This document shows positions 1-6,838 of a DNA stretch of 11,935 bases, in pieces. The notes under the pieces were generated by a model. The model was not told the origin of the DNA, made no database searches, and worked only from the letters and a program-made list of their open reading frames with translations. The stretch is from Micrococcales bacterium (GTDB lineage: Bacteria > Actinomycetota > Actinomycetes > Actinomycetales > Cellulomonadaceae): positions 1 to 11,935 of the forward strand of contig WRCL01000023.1 in NCBI GenBank assembly GCA_009783975.1. The letters run 5' to 3'. The position numbers and the translations under genes are program-made. Position 1 is the first letter of the stretch, and each line of letters starts with the position of its first letter.

Positions 1-678
1 ATCACCAAACGCTCGCGCCTGCTCGTCGAAGACGGCCAGCACGTCGCGGTCGGCACGCAGCTGGTCCAAGGTGCGGTCGACCCCAAGAAGGTCTTGCGCA
101 TCCTTGGCCCCCGGGCGACCCAGAAGCACCTGGTCGACGAGGTCCAGGAGGTCTACCGCTCCCAGGGCGTGGACATCCACGACAAGCACATCGAGGTCAT
201 CGTCCGCCAGATGCTGCGCCGTGTGACGGTGCTCGACTCTGGTGACACCGACCTGCTGCCCGGTGAGCTCGCCGAACGCGGCAAGTTCGAAGACACCAAC
301 CGTGGTGCTGTGGCCAGTGGTGGCCAGCCAGCCTCTGGCCGTCCCGAGCTCATGGGGATCACCAAGGCGTCGTTGGCGACCGACTCGTGGCTGTCAGCCG
401 CGTCGTTCCAGGAGACGACGAAGGTCCTCACCGAGGCCGCGATGTCCTCTCGTTCTGACCCGCTGCTGGGCCTGAAGGAGAACGTCATCCTCGGTAAGCT
501 CATCCCCGCCGGCACGGGCCTGCAGCGCTACCGCGACGTGGAGATCGAGCCCACCGAAGAAGCCAAGGCCGAGCTGTACCCGACCTTCGGCTACGACGAG
601 ATCGACTTCCCGACCCTGGGCCTGGGCACCGGCGAAGCCATCCCGCTCGACGACATCGACTTCGGCGACTTCCGCTGA
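1..678 (+). CDS. rpoC: DNA-directed RNA polymerase subunit beta', C-terminal end (partial)
   Basis: This is the last 225 codons of the largest catalytic RNA polymerase subunit; the frame is open from base 1 and the start lies outside the window. Visible C-terminal landmarks are the [15 protein letters not shown] segment, the stretch ending in [22 protein letters not shown] (window residues about 119-140), and [21 protein letters not shown] near residue 160, all conserved in bacterial beta'. The acidic tail ending in DDIDFGDFR is like actinobacterial RpoC. No frameshift is seen. It ends in TGA directly before a strong hairpin terminator, so rpoC is the last gene of its transcript here. Confidence 0.98.
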   Translation: MTKRSRLLVEDGQHVAVGTQLVQGAVDPKKVLRILGPRATQKHLVDEVQEVYRSQGVDIHDKHIEVIVRQMLRRVTVLDSGDTDLLPGELAERGKFEDTNRGAVASGGQPASGRPELMGITKASLATDSWLSAASFQETTKVLTEAAMSSRSDPLLGLKENVILGKLIPAGTGLQRYRDVEIEPTEEAKAELYPTFGYDEIDFPTLGLGTGEAIPLDDIDFGDFR

Positions 679-682
679 CGTC

Positions 683-713
683 CCTGGGGCCGCACCACAG
701 GTGCGGCCCCAGG
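683..713 (+). terminator. Intrinsic hairpin terminator after rpoC
   Basis: A perfect 14-bp inverted repeat (683-696 pairs with 700-713, starting CCTGGGGCC) encloses a 3-nt ACA loop and begins 5 nt after the rpoC stop. There is no downstream T-tract, which is common for actinobacterial terminators. Position and stem strength make termination of the rpo transcript the likely role. Confidence 0.88.
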
Positions 714-788
714 ACAATGGGTCTGACCTTTTGGACGCCCACCCAGTTGGGTGCAGGAGCGATGTCCCACACCGGGCTGCCTCGGTCC

Positions 789-817
789 TCGACAGGTTCT
801 TCGCGACGAGATATAGT
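789..817 (+). promoter_or_regulatory. Sigma70-type promoter of the HTH gene
   Basis: TCGACA (789-794, 5 of 6 to consensus) and TATAGT (812-817, 5 of 6) are separated by exactly 17 bp. The predicted transcription start is near 823-825, followed by the Shine-Dalgarno GGGAGGG (834-840) and the GTG at 846. This arrangement decides the gene start: any earlier in-frame start, such as 717, lies upstream of the promoter. Confidence 0.72.
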
Positions 818-845
818 TGCACTTGCTTCAGATGGGAGGGCGAGT

Positions 846-1232
846 GTGACCGTTGATGCGGAGGCGCAGCCGAGTTCGGTGGTGTTCACTGACGGGTCGC
901 GGACTGATCTGACCACGGAGCAGGCCGCCTTGGTGATGTCTGTGTTGTGTGCCCCCCAGCTGCTCAGCCCGAACCAGGCGGCCGAGCTGCTCGGGGTCTC
1001 ACGTCCGATGGTCATGCGTTGGATCGCCGAGGGTGTGCTTGCCGATGTCCGGACCGGATCGCACCACAAGGTTCCCCGCACACAGGTGTTGGCGCTGCGC
1101 GACCGGCGCGCCGAGGCTGGCCGTGCCGCAGTGCGCGCGGTGCGGGCAGCAACCACAGACCCCGACGCTGCCCGCACTGTGGCGTTGGCCCAGGCTGCGG
1201 CGGCGCTGAAAGTGGCGGCCCGCGACCAGTGA
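846..1232 (+). CDS. Excisionase/MerR-like HTH protein, probable antitoxin
   Basis: The 128-residue protein has a winged-HTH excisionase-type domain (HTH_17-like) at about residues 39-83: LLSPNQAAELLGVSRPMV is a classic recognition segment, followed by RWIAEG and a basic wing (SHHKVPRTQVLAL). The N-terminal 30 residues carry a TDGSRTDLTTEQAALV segment that I recall from actinobacterial HTH proteins encoded just upstream of PIN-domain toxins. The C-terminal 45 residues are Ala-rich and helical, suiting toxin binding or dimerisation. The GTG start is supported by GGGAGGG five bases upstream and by the promoter at 789-817. The gene overlaps a downstream GTG frame as GTGA (1229-1232), the usual antitoxin-toxin coupling, but no intact PIN domain follows. 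The DNA-binding role is well supported; the antitoxin role is inference from family context. Autorepression would be expected. Confidence 0.82.
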   Translation: MTVDAEAQPSSVVFTDGSRTDLTTEQAALVMSVLCAPQLLSPNQAAELLGVSRPMVMRWIAEGVLADVRTGSHHKVPRTQVLALRDRRAEAGRAAVRAVRAATTDPDAARTVALAQAAAALKVAARDQ

Positions 1233-1537
1233 CAACCGACGAGGACTTTCCGGATGTCGCTGTCCCGTACGAGTTGCGCCTGACTGGCAGGGCACTCGAC
1301 GACATCCGGGTCAAGACTGGGCTTCTCGTCTACCTGGCGGGTGACCTGAGCGCTGGGTTGTCGGCCCGGCCCTCCTGCGGAGCTATTCATCCCCTCATCA
1401 TCTTGGGCGGGGAGAGCACGTCGTGGGCGTCGGGGGTCACGTGCGCCGGGGTTGTCTGCACGCGGCAGGTCTGGGCGGGCACAGGGGGGCGTGGGGGTCA
1501 CATGTTCGCTTGTGGGGGCGCGGGTGGGTCCCGATGA
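1229..1537 (+). pseudogene. Small frame coupled to the HTH gene, possibly a degraded toxin
   Basis: A GTG at 1229 overlaps the preceding stop as GTGA and opens a 102-codon frame. The first 45 or so residues (begin MTTDEDFPDVAVPYEL) look like ordinary protein, with a mixed hydrophobic and charged pattern. After about residue 48 the sequence becomes Gly/Cys/Trp-rich (GGESTSW, GGRGGHMFACGGAGGSR) and reads like non-coding GC-rich DNA. I do not recognise a PIN, RelE or other toxin fold: there is no set of spaced acidic PIN residues. It may be a toxin remnant disrupted after about 1370, a very short unrelated gene, or a chance frame. Confidence 0.25.
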
Positions 1538-1584
1538 GCATGGTGTGCAACAGACCCCCTGGAGCACACAGTGTCGATCCCTCC

Positions 1585-1632
1585 GGCCTGCGGCCATGGC
1601 GTTTGGTTACCGCCATGGCCGCAGGCTGTTTT
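1585..1632 (+). terminator. Intrinsic terminator with T-tract
   Basis: A 16-bp stem pairs 1586-1601 with 1611-1626 (core GCGGCCATGGC) around a 9-nt loop, and TGTTTT (1627-1632) follows. The T-tract is on the plus side, so it should end plus-strand transcription from the HTH promoter at 789-817, about 350 nt after the HTH stop. This implies that the transcript runs through 1233-1585. Confidence 0.8.
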
Positions 1633-1703
1633 GCGAGGGGTGAGGCCGGCACAGGCAGGCATCAGGGGGGATGAGAGCCAGGTGGCACACACAGTGCCGA
1701 CAG

Positions 1704-1848
1704 CTGCCGATGGGGACACACGAGGGCGACGGTCCGATGGGCACGAGCACCACGGTTGCCGCTGGGCGCACAAGGCGACGGGTACACGGGGCGACGGCTG
1801 CCGCTGGGTACACGGGGCGACGCTTGCCGCTGGGTACGCGGGGCGACG
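1704..1848. repeat. Degenerate tandem array of about 25-bp units
   Basis: Near-identical units lie at 1798-1822 (25 nt) and 1823-1848 (26 nt), both of the form C-T-(T)-GCCGCTGGGTAC-(A/G)-CGGGGCGACG. A related unit is at 1756-1780, a truncated one at 1781-1797, and more diverged ones at 1704-1731 and 1732-1755. Unit length is not a multiple of three and varies by 1-3 nt, which argues against a coding repeat. There are no unique spacers between units, so it is not a CRISPR array. Divergence increases leftward, suggesting newer duplications on the right. Function is unknown. Confidence 0.7.
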
Positions 1849-1954
1849 CTGGGCGCAGGCCGGGGCCACCGCTGGCGACGGTCAGACGCAGTGGCGTGGT
1901 CGCGATCGAGGTTGGCGCTGTCCTGGCAGGGGCGGCAGATGAGAGGGTGGGCTG

Positions 1955-2698
1955 GTGGTGATTCCTGACGAGCTGCCGCGGTCGCCGACGGGGCGGATCC
2001 CCCAGTGGGTGATCGACGAGGCTGCTGCTCGTCGTGCCCAGACGCCGGGCGGTCCCCACGAGCCGTCCGTCGTGCGCCGGCGGGGCGGGCGTCGGTGGTG
2101 GGTGGGGGTGCTTGTTGGGGTCGCGATCGTGGCCGTCGGTGTCGCGTTCAGCTGGTCGGCGGCGCCGTGGGTGCACCCGGCGGCGTCGGTGGACGTGGCA
2201 GACCTTGCCAGCGACGCTGCGATGAGCCCGACAGGCCGCCAGCTGTTCTACGACAACGACCCGCAGCTGCTGGGTGACGACGGGTTCACAGACCACTGCC
2301 CAGAAGGGTCGAGCGGGTGCTACAACGCTGCGGAACGGTCGATCGTCGTCTACCGCTACCCCGACCAGCGCCTGCGCGGGCTGGTCGTCACCGCCGCGGC
2401 GCACGAGATGCTCCATGTGGCCTACGAGTCGCTGAGCCCGGCCGAACGCCGTGAGGTCGACCAGCTGCTGGCGTCGGTCGTGCGAAGCCTCGACCCGGAC
2501 GACCCTGTGCTGGAGCAGGTGGCATGGTCTGTGGGGGACCGCGAGCAGGTCCGCGGTACTGAGCACTTCGCGTACGTCGGCACCCAGGTCGCCTACCTCG
2601 ACCCGCGGTTGGAAGAGGTCTACGCCCGGTTCTTCGACGACCGGCAGGTCGTCGTGCAGACCTATACCACGACGATGCGTCTGGTCGCCGGCGGCTGA
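1955..2698 (+). CDS. Membrane-anchored putative HExxH zinc metallopeptidase
   Basis: The 247-residue protein has an N-terminal cytoplasmic segment of about 47 residues that is basic just before the membrane (VRRRGGRRWW), one transmembrane helix at about 48-68, and an extracytoplasmic domain. That domain contains HEMLH at 150-154, matching the HExxH zinc motif, and a downstream GTEHFAYVGTQ segment whose Glu203 is a plausible third, gluzincin-type ligand. Cys115 and Cys122 could form an extracytoplasmic disulfide. Orientation follows the positive-inside rule. The start is one of two adjacent GTG codons (1955 or 1958) preceded by GAGAGGG (1941-1947). Similar small actinobacterial membrane proteins with a HExLH and GTE pattern are familiar to me but have no assigned substrate. 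It has no functional tie to the convergent gab operon. Protease activity is inferred only from the ligand pattern. Confidence 0.8.
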   Translation: MVIPDELPRSPTGRIPQWVIDEAAARRAQTPGGPHEPSVVRRRGGRRWWVGVLVGVAIVAVGVAFSWSAAPWVHPAASVDVADLASDAAMSPTGRQLFYDNDPQLLGDDGFTDHCPEGSSGCYNAAERSIVVYRYPDQRLRGLVVTAAAHEMLHVAYESLSPAERREVDQLLASVVRSLDPDDPVLEQVAWSVGDREQVRGTEHFAYVGTQVAYLDPRLEEVYARFFDDRQVVVQTYTTTMRLVAGG

Positions 2699-2706
2699 CC
2701 GGTCAG
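2695..2706. repeat. Palindrome containing both convergent stop codons
   Basis: CTGACCGGTCAG is a perfect 12-bp palindrome at the meeting point of two convergent genes. The plus-strand TGA (2696-2698) and minus-strand TGA (2703-2705 read in reverse) sit symmetrically in its arms, with only 4 bp between genes. The stem is short and has no loop or T-tract, so a terminator role is doubtful. Confidence 0.55.
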
Positions 2707-3407
2707 GCCGGCTCGTCGTGGGAGCGCCGGCGGGGCAACCATGAGCGCCGGGGGTTGCGTGGGGCGGAGGCGGCGACGAGGTCACGCAGGGGCAACGGGC
2801 GGTCTTGGGCGCGGTGGCGGGCCATGACCAAGAAGATCAAGGCGGTCGTCCAGGCGTCGCCCAAGGCGTGGTGCGGGGTGAAGATCGGCAGGCCGAGGCG
2901 GGTGGCGACCGTCTCCAGACCGGGCGAGCGGTGCGGGTCGCGGCGCACCGCGAAGTGGTCCCAGGTGAGCTCGGCGGTGTCGACAGCCGGCATGTGCACC
3001 GACAGTCCGCAGCCCAGCAGCACCCGGTCGAGGAAACCGGTCTCGACCCAGGCGGCGTGGGCGACGAGCACCCGGCCAGTCAACGCCACGAACAACGGGT
3101 CGAGAGCCTCGGGCAGGCCCGGGGCGTTGCGCAGGTCCGACGGCCTGATGGCATGGACACGCACCGACTCAGGAGACGGGGGGATCTGCGGGCGCACCAA
3201 CCCGTAGACCGACGAGCGTCCGACGACCCGGCCAGAGTCGATGTGGACCGCCCCGAAGGAGATGATCGCGTCGTCGTCACCCAGACCTGTGGTCTCGAAG
3301 TCCAGCACGGCAAGACGTGCGCGGTCCCACGGCAGCTCGAGCTGGGCGTTGACCTCGCCCTGCCCGTCGATGAAACCGGACATGAACGACGAGACTGCGG
3401 CGGTCAT
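2703..3407 (-). CDS. DnaQ-like DEDDh 3'-5' exonuclease
   Basis: The 234-residue protein resembles the DNA polymerase III epsilon/RNase T exonuclease superfamily. ExoI is clear (LAVLDFETTG, Asp36 and Glu38). ExoII is VLVAHAAWVETGFL at about 113-126, with Glu122 where most members carry Asp. ExoIII is HHALGDAWTTA, with His180 and Asp184. There is no polymerase or clamp-binding domain, so it is a stand-alone nuclease acting on DNA or RNA ends; the substrate is unknown. The ATG overlaps the preceding DUF294 stop as ATGA, with a GAGGAC ribosome site 9 nt upstream, indicating translational coupling. In many bacteria such exonucleases sit beside cNMP-CBS-DUF294 proteins, as here, so the two probably act in one regulatory function. 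It is the last gene of the five-gene minus-strand operon. Confidence 0.9.
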   Translation of the reverse strand: MTAAVSSFMSGFIDGQGEVNAQLELPWDRARLAVLDFETTGLGDDDAIISFGAVHIDSGRVVGRSSVYGLVRPQIPPSPESVRVHAIRPSDLRNAPGLPEALDPLFVALTGRVLVAHAAWVETGFLDRVLLGCGLSVHMPAVDTAELTWDHFAVRRDPHRSPGLETVATRLGLPIFTPHHALGDAWTTALIFLVMARHRAQDRPLPLRDLVAASAPRNPRRSWLPRRRSHDEPA

Positions 3408-5182
3408 ACCCGCGACGTCCTCGCGGTCAACGCGGACTGGACGGCGTCGATCGCCCGGAACGCCTCACGCAGCTGGCGGCGCTCGAGCGGGTCCAGGCGG
3501 TCTGGGCGCAAGAACCCGGTGGGTTTCTCACCGGCTTTGATGGCCCTGACCTGGTGCTCGGCCAAGACGGTCAAGGACACTTTGTACGCCCCGGCGAGCA
3601 TGTCGCGTTCGTCGTCGGTGATCAGGCCCGCAGCGGCCCCACGGTCGAGGCGTTCGAGGGTGCTGCCGGTGACGTCCCCGGCGCGCAGCGCCAACCACCG
3701 GGCCAGCGAGCTCACCGGGACCAGCCCACCCTTTTTCAGGTCCAGGTGGCCGCGGTGCTCGCCGGACTGGTGGACGACGAAGTCGCGCACGAACCCCAGC
3801 GGGGGACGGCGGGTGAGGGTGTGGCGGGTGAGCACCGCCATGAACAGCTCGTGGGACACCGCTTCGGACACAGCGTCGACCAGGGGAGAGGCCTGGCCTC
3901 CACACACCGGCCGAGAGTCGGCGACGATCGAGGCCAGCGCCAGGGCCCCGGCCTCCTCGTCGTTGTCGAACCAGCTGGCCACAGCCTGGCGCCACTGGTC
4001 TTCTGAGCGGTTGAACAGCGAGTTGTCGGCGTTCGCCCCACGGTCGCATGTGGCAAGCCCTGTGCGTTCGACCAGGCGCAGCACCCGTGAGGCGTGGGCG
4101 AGGTAGTCGCCCGGGTCGCCGTCGTACCAGCACAGGGCTGTGTCGACGTCTGAGCCAGGCAGCGGCTCGCGCCGTGCGAGCGAGCCTTGCACGAGCCATG
4201 TGGCTTCCCGGGACGCCTGCGGCGCGGGGACGAGGGCGACCGCGCGGCGCAAGATCGCCCCGACCACCCCGGACTGCAACCGCCCGATGTACTCGATCGG
4301 CAGGCCACGGGTGACCAGCTCGATGATCGACGGGCTCACCAGGGCGCTGGCCTCGACAAGCTCGTCAGGGGTCTGGGCGCGTTCGACCGCTCCGCGCACG
4401 ACCAGGGGGTCACGCAGCTCGGCAGAGGCGACGTCGACGACACGGACCACCCCGACCGGGCGGCTCTGCAGGTCCACGACGACCAGGTGGTGGATGCTCG
4501 CCTCGACCATCGCCAGGTACGCGTCACCGAGCAGCGCGTCGCAGGTGATGGTCCGTGCCGGGAACGACGCGATCGTCCCGACCGCTGCGGTGACCGGGAC
4601 CTTCCCGGTCGCCACCTGGCGCCGCAGCTCAGAGTCGGTGATGACCCCGAGCCCACCGTCGGGGGCGCTGACCAGGGAGCACGAGGTGCGTGACGCGGTC
4701 ATCGCCGTGGCCACATCAGCGATCGAGGTGTTCGCCGGGTGGATGATCACCGGGCGCATCGAGTCGGTCACCTTGCCCTGGGCGGCGTCGAAGAGCCGTT
4801 CGGGGCGTGTGAGCTGGCTGGAGGTGCTGACCGGGGCGAGGTTGCCCTCACGGAGCGTGTCAGGCAGGGGCACGAGGTAGAGCAGGGTGTCTTCGGCGGC
4901 TTTGACCGCGTGGGCGTACTGGCGGCCGGCACGGACGGTCTCCAGGGCGAGCAGGTCACCGGGGTCGACCTCGTCGACGACCGTGCCGGCCGGTCCGATC
5001 ACCTCCAGCCGGCCCACACGCACCATGACCGCAACCCCGAGGCTGGGCTGCCCCACCTCGACGACCAGGTCACCAGCCAGGTGGTACTTCGCGTCGATGA
5101 CGACCGCGAGCTGTTCGAGCTCTTCACGGTCGAGGTCGCTGAACGGCGGGTACGCCTCGAGGAAGTCGGCGATCTCTTTCAT
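3404..5182 (-). CDS. cNMP-binding / CBS / DUF294 nucleotidyltransferase-like regulatory protein
   Basis: The 592-residue protein has four regions. A cyclic-nucleotide-binding-like beta roll occupies about 10-115 (PPFSDLDREELEQLA start). A CBS-domain pair lies at about 135-262 (MRPVIIHPANTSIADVATAM; HHLVVVDLQSRPVGVV). A DUF294 nucleotidyltransferase-like domain follows, with GSLARRE (333-339) and SDVD (344-347) matching the GS...DxD signature of GlnD/GlnE-type enzymes. A DUF294_C domain occupies about 450-590. A soluble cytoplasmic regulator sensing a nucleotide and possibly modifying a protein or nucleotide target is the family expectation; no substrate is established. The start has GAGGGGGT about 5 nt upstream and sits 34 bp after the permease stop. 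Its stop overlaps the exonuclease start as ATGA. DUF294 proteins often lie next to transporters, and here the adjacent transporter is the amino-acid permease. Confidence 0.93.
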   Translation of the reverse strand: MKEIADFLEAYPPFSDLDREELEQLAVVIDAKYHLAGDLVVEVGQPSLGVAVMVRVGRLEVIGPAGTVVDEVDPGDLLALETVRAGRQYAHAVKAAEDTLLYLVPLPDTLREGNLAPVSTSSQLTRPERLFDAAQGKVTDSMRPVIIHPANTSIADVATAMTASRTSCSLVSAPDGGLGVITDSELRRQVATGKVPVTAAVGTIASFPARTITCDALLGDAYLAMVEASIHHLVVVDLQSRPVGVVRVVDVASAELRDPLVVRGAVERAQTPDELVEASALVSPSIIELVTRGLPIEYIGRLQSGVVGAILRRAVALVPAPQASREATWLVQGSLARREPLPGSDVDTALCWYDGDPGDYLAHASRVLRLVERTGLATCDRGANADNSLFNRSEDQWRQAVASWFDNDEEAGALALASIVADSRPVCGGQASPLVDAVSEAVSHELFMAVLTRHTLTRRPPLGFVRDFVVHQSGEHRGHLDLKKGGLVPVSSLARWLALRAGDVTGSTLERLDRGAAAGLITDDERDMLAGAYKVSLTVLAEHQVRAIKAGEKPTGFLRPDRLDPLERRQLREAFRAIDAVQSALTARTSRV

Positions 5183-5216
5183 CGCCGACCCCCTCGAACG
5201 CGGTCGTTGTCCATGG

Positions 5217-6803
5217 TCACACTGTAAGGTCTGGCGGATCGTCCTCTATCGCGTCCTGGGTCGGCGTCCCGCCTTTGACGGGGATAGCGTCGCCGGACGG
5301 GGTGTCGGAGTGCCGGTACGGGTGGGCGGTGAACAGGTAGAACAGCCCGGAGCCGATGACGACGCAGGCGGTGAGCATGACGAGCCAGACGTCGTACCAC
5401 TTGAACCCGGGTTCGCCCAGGTCCCAGGGCCACACGATCGCCAAGATCCCCAGGACGCCCCAGGTCAGGGCGCCGATGTTCACCGCCAGGCCCCACTTGC
5501 CCAGGCGGAACTTGCCTGAGGGCTGCCAGCCTTTGAGCCGGGCGCGCAACGCGGCGAGCACGACGGACTGGAACCCGAGGTAGATGCCGATGGCGGCGAA
5601 GCCGATGATGCGCCACAACGCGCTCTCAGAGAGCATCGACCCGATCGCGATGGCCGCGGGGACGCCGCCGGCGACGAGCAGGGCGACCGGCGGGACGTGC
5701 CGGGACTGCCAGAACACGCGCAGGAAGCGGTGGCCCATGATCATCTTGTCGCGCGAGAACGAGAACAGCAGGCGGCTCGCAGCGGCCTGGAGGCTGATCA
5801 AGCACGACAAGAACGCGAGGACGACGATGAGCAGGACGATCTTGTCCGCCGACCCGAAAGCCTCGTGGATGGTGTGGCTCACCGGGTCCAGGGCTCCGGT
5901 CGCGCACTCGCCGGTCCGCTCGTCGAAGTCGATGCACGCACCGCCAGAGTTGATGACCGCCGTGATGTTCGGCACGACCGCCATGATCAAGGTGAACGCG
6001 GTGAAGGTCGCAGCAAAACCACCGATGTAGATCGTCATCCGCATGGCTTTGGGAATCTGGACACCAGGGTTGGGGACCTCTTCGGCAAGGTCCCCGCACG
6101 CCTCGAACCCGTAGTACTGGAACACGGCGACAAGACCAGCCGAGGCGAAGGCGAAGAAGTACACCTTGCCGTCCGCGGCGCCCATCGTCTTGAAGATGAC
6201 AGAGAAGTCGTGGCTGCCGCGCACGAGCAACCACGCGCCCACACCCACCGCGCCGATGAGGCCGGTGATGAAGCCCATCGTCACGGCCATCGACAAGACC
6301 TTGGTCCCACCAAGGTTGACGATCGTCGACAGTGCCAGCAGCGCAAGGGCTGCGACGACCATGTACCGCACCGAGTAGTTGTGGCCGAGCATCGAGGCGA
6401 CGAACGGGCTGGCCCCGCACGCGATCCCGCCGATCGAGGAGAACAGGGCGAACATGTAGATCCACCCGGTCATCCACGCCCAGCGTCTGCCCCACAACCG
6501 CCTGGCCCACGGGTAGATCCCGCCGGCGACCGGGTATTGCGAGACGATCTCGCCGAACACCAGGGCGACGAGGAACTGCCCGCACCCGACGATCAAGAAC
6601 GCCCACACCATCGGCGGGCCGGCTGTGGCGATCGCCGCCGAGAACAGCGTGTAGACACCGACGATCGGTGACAGGTAGGTGAAGCCGACGGCGACGTTGC
6701 CCCACAACCCCATCTCACGTTTGAAGTCGGAGGTGTAGCCGAGCGCCGCAAGCTGCGCCGCATCGTCGTCGACATGCCCATGGGCGGGCTGGTTGGAATC
6801 CAT
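5217..6803 (-). CDS. APC-superfamily amino acid permease, likely GABA uptake
   Basis: The 528-residue polytopic protein has about 12 predicted membrane helices. Family signals include GNVAVGFTYLSPIVGVY in TM1 (about 35-51), SQYPVAGGIYPWARRLWG (88-105), and FQYYGFEACGDLAEEVPNPG (228-247), typical of the amino acid/choline (ACT) type of APC transporters that includes GABA permeases. Cys290 and Cys300 lie in an extracytoplasmic loop and may pair. The chosen ATG at 6803 has AAGGAA 7 nt upstream (6811-6816). A longer frame to 6986 would overlap gabD heavily and encodes Arg/Pro-rich, non-membrane sequence. It lies 35 bp after gabD and 34 bp before the DUF294 gene in one transcript. GABA as substrate is inferred from the operon; another amine or amino acid is possible. 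Confidence 0.9.
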   Translation of the reverse strand: MDSNQPAHGHVDDDAAQLAALGYTSDFKREMGLWGNVAVGFTYLSPIVGVYTLFSAAIATAGPPMVWAFLIVGCGQFLVALVFGEIVSQYPVAGGIYPWARRLWGRRWAWMTGWIYMFALFSSIGGIACGASPFVASMLGHNYSVRYMVVAALALLALSTIVNLGGTKVLSMAVTMGFITGLIGAVGVGAWLLVRGSHDFSVIFKTMGAADGKVYFFAFASAGLVAVFQYYGFEACGDLAEEVPNPGVQIPKAMRMTIYIGGFAATFTAFTLIMAVVPNITAVINSGGACIDFDERTGECATGALDPVSHTIHEAFGSADKIVLLIVVLAFLSCLISLQAAASRLLFSFSRDKMIMGHRFLRVFWQSRHVPPVALLVAGGVPAAIAIGSMLSESALWRIIGFAAIGIYLGFQSVVLAALRARLKGWQPSGKFRLGKWGLAVNIGALTWGVLGILAIVWPWDLGEPGFKWYDVWLVMLTACVVIGSGLFYLFTAHPYRHSDTPSGDAIPVKGGTPTQDAIEDDPPDLTV

Positions 6804-6838
6804 GTTCGTGTTCCTTCGGTTCGTCTCGTGGTGCCGGA

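Larger units (their letters stand above)
1233..1954. other. Long intergenic region without a convincing gene
   Basis: Roughly 700 bp between the HTH gene and the metallopeptidase hold only the doubtful small frame at 1229-1537, an intrinsic terminator (1585-1632) and a degenerate tandem repeat (1704-1848). Two similar 17-18 bp segments, GGCGT(C)GGGGGTCAC(G/A)TG, occur near 1429 and 1489. Several frames are open on both strands, but they are Gly/Arg/Ala-rich low-complexity translations with no motif, as expected of GC-rich non-coding DNA. Confidence 0.6.

Noticed and set aside
717..845. Longer start of the HTH gene at ATG 717
   Set aside because: It lies upstream of the TCGACA-N17-TATAGT promoter, next to the rpoC terminator, and the added 43 residues have no conserved look; GTG 846 has a strong ribosome site.
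1250..1309. 10-bp inverted repeat CCGGATGTCG / CGACATCCGG
   Set aside because: The arms are 40 bp apart inside the doubtful frame after the HTH gene, with no T-tract or promoter nearby; chance is plausible in this composition.
1704..1848. CRISPR array
   Set aside because: Units abut without unique spacers and vary in length; no cas genes are present.
500..2785. Long minus-strand frames covering 500-1597 and 1607-2785
   Set aside because: They run antisense through rpoC, terminators, the tandem repeat and the metallopeptidase gene, with low-complexity Pro/Arg/Ala translations.
2805..4106. 433-codon plus-strand frame opposite the exonuclease and DUF294 genes
   Set aside because: It is antisense to two well-supported genes and spans their junction; composition is Arg/Gly/Ser-rich without domains.
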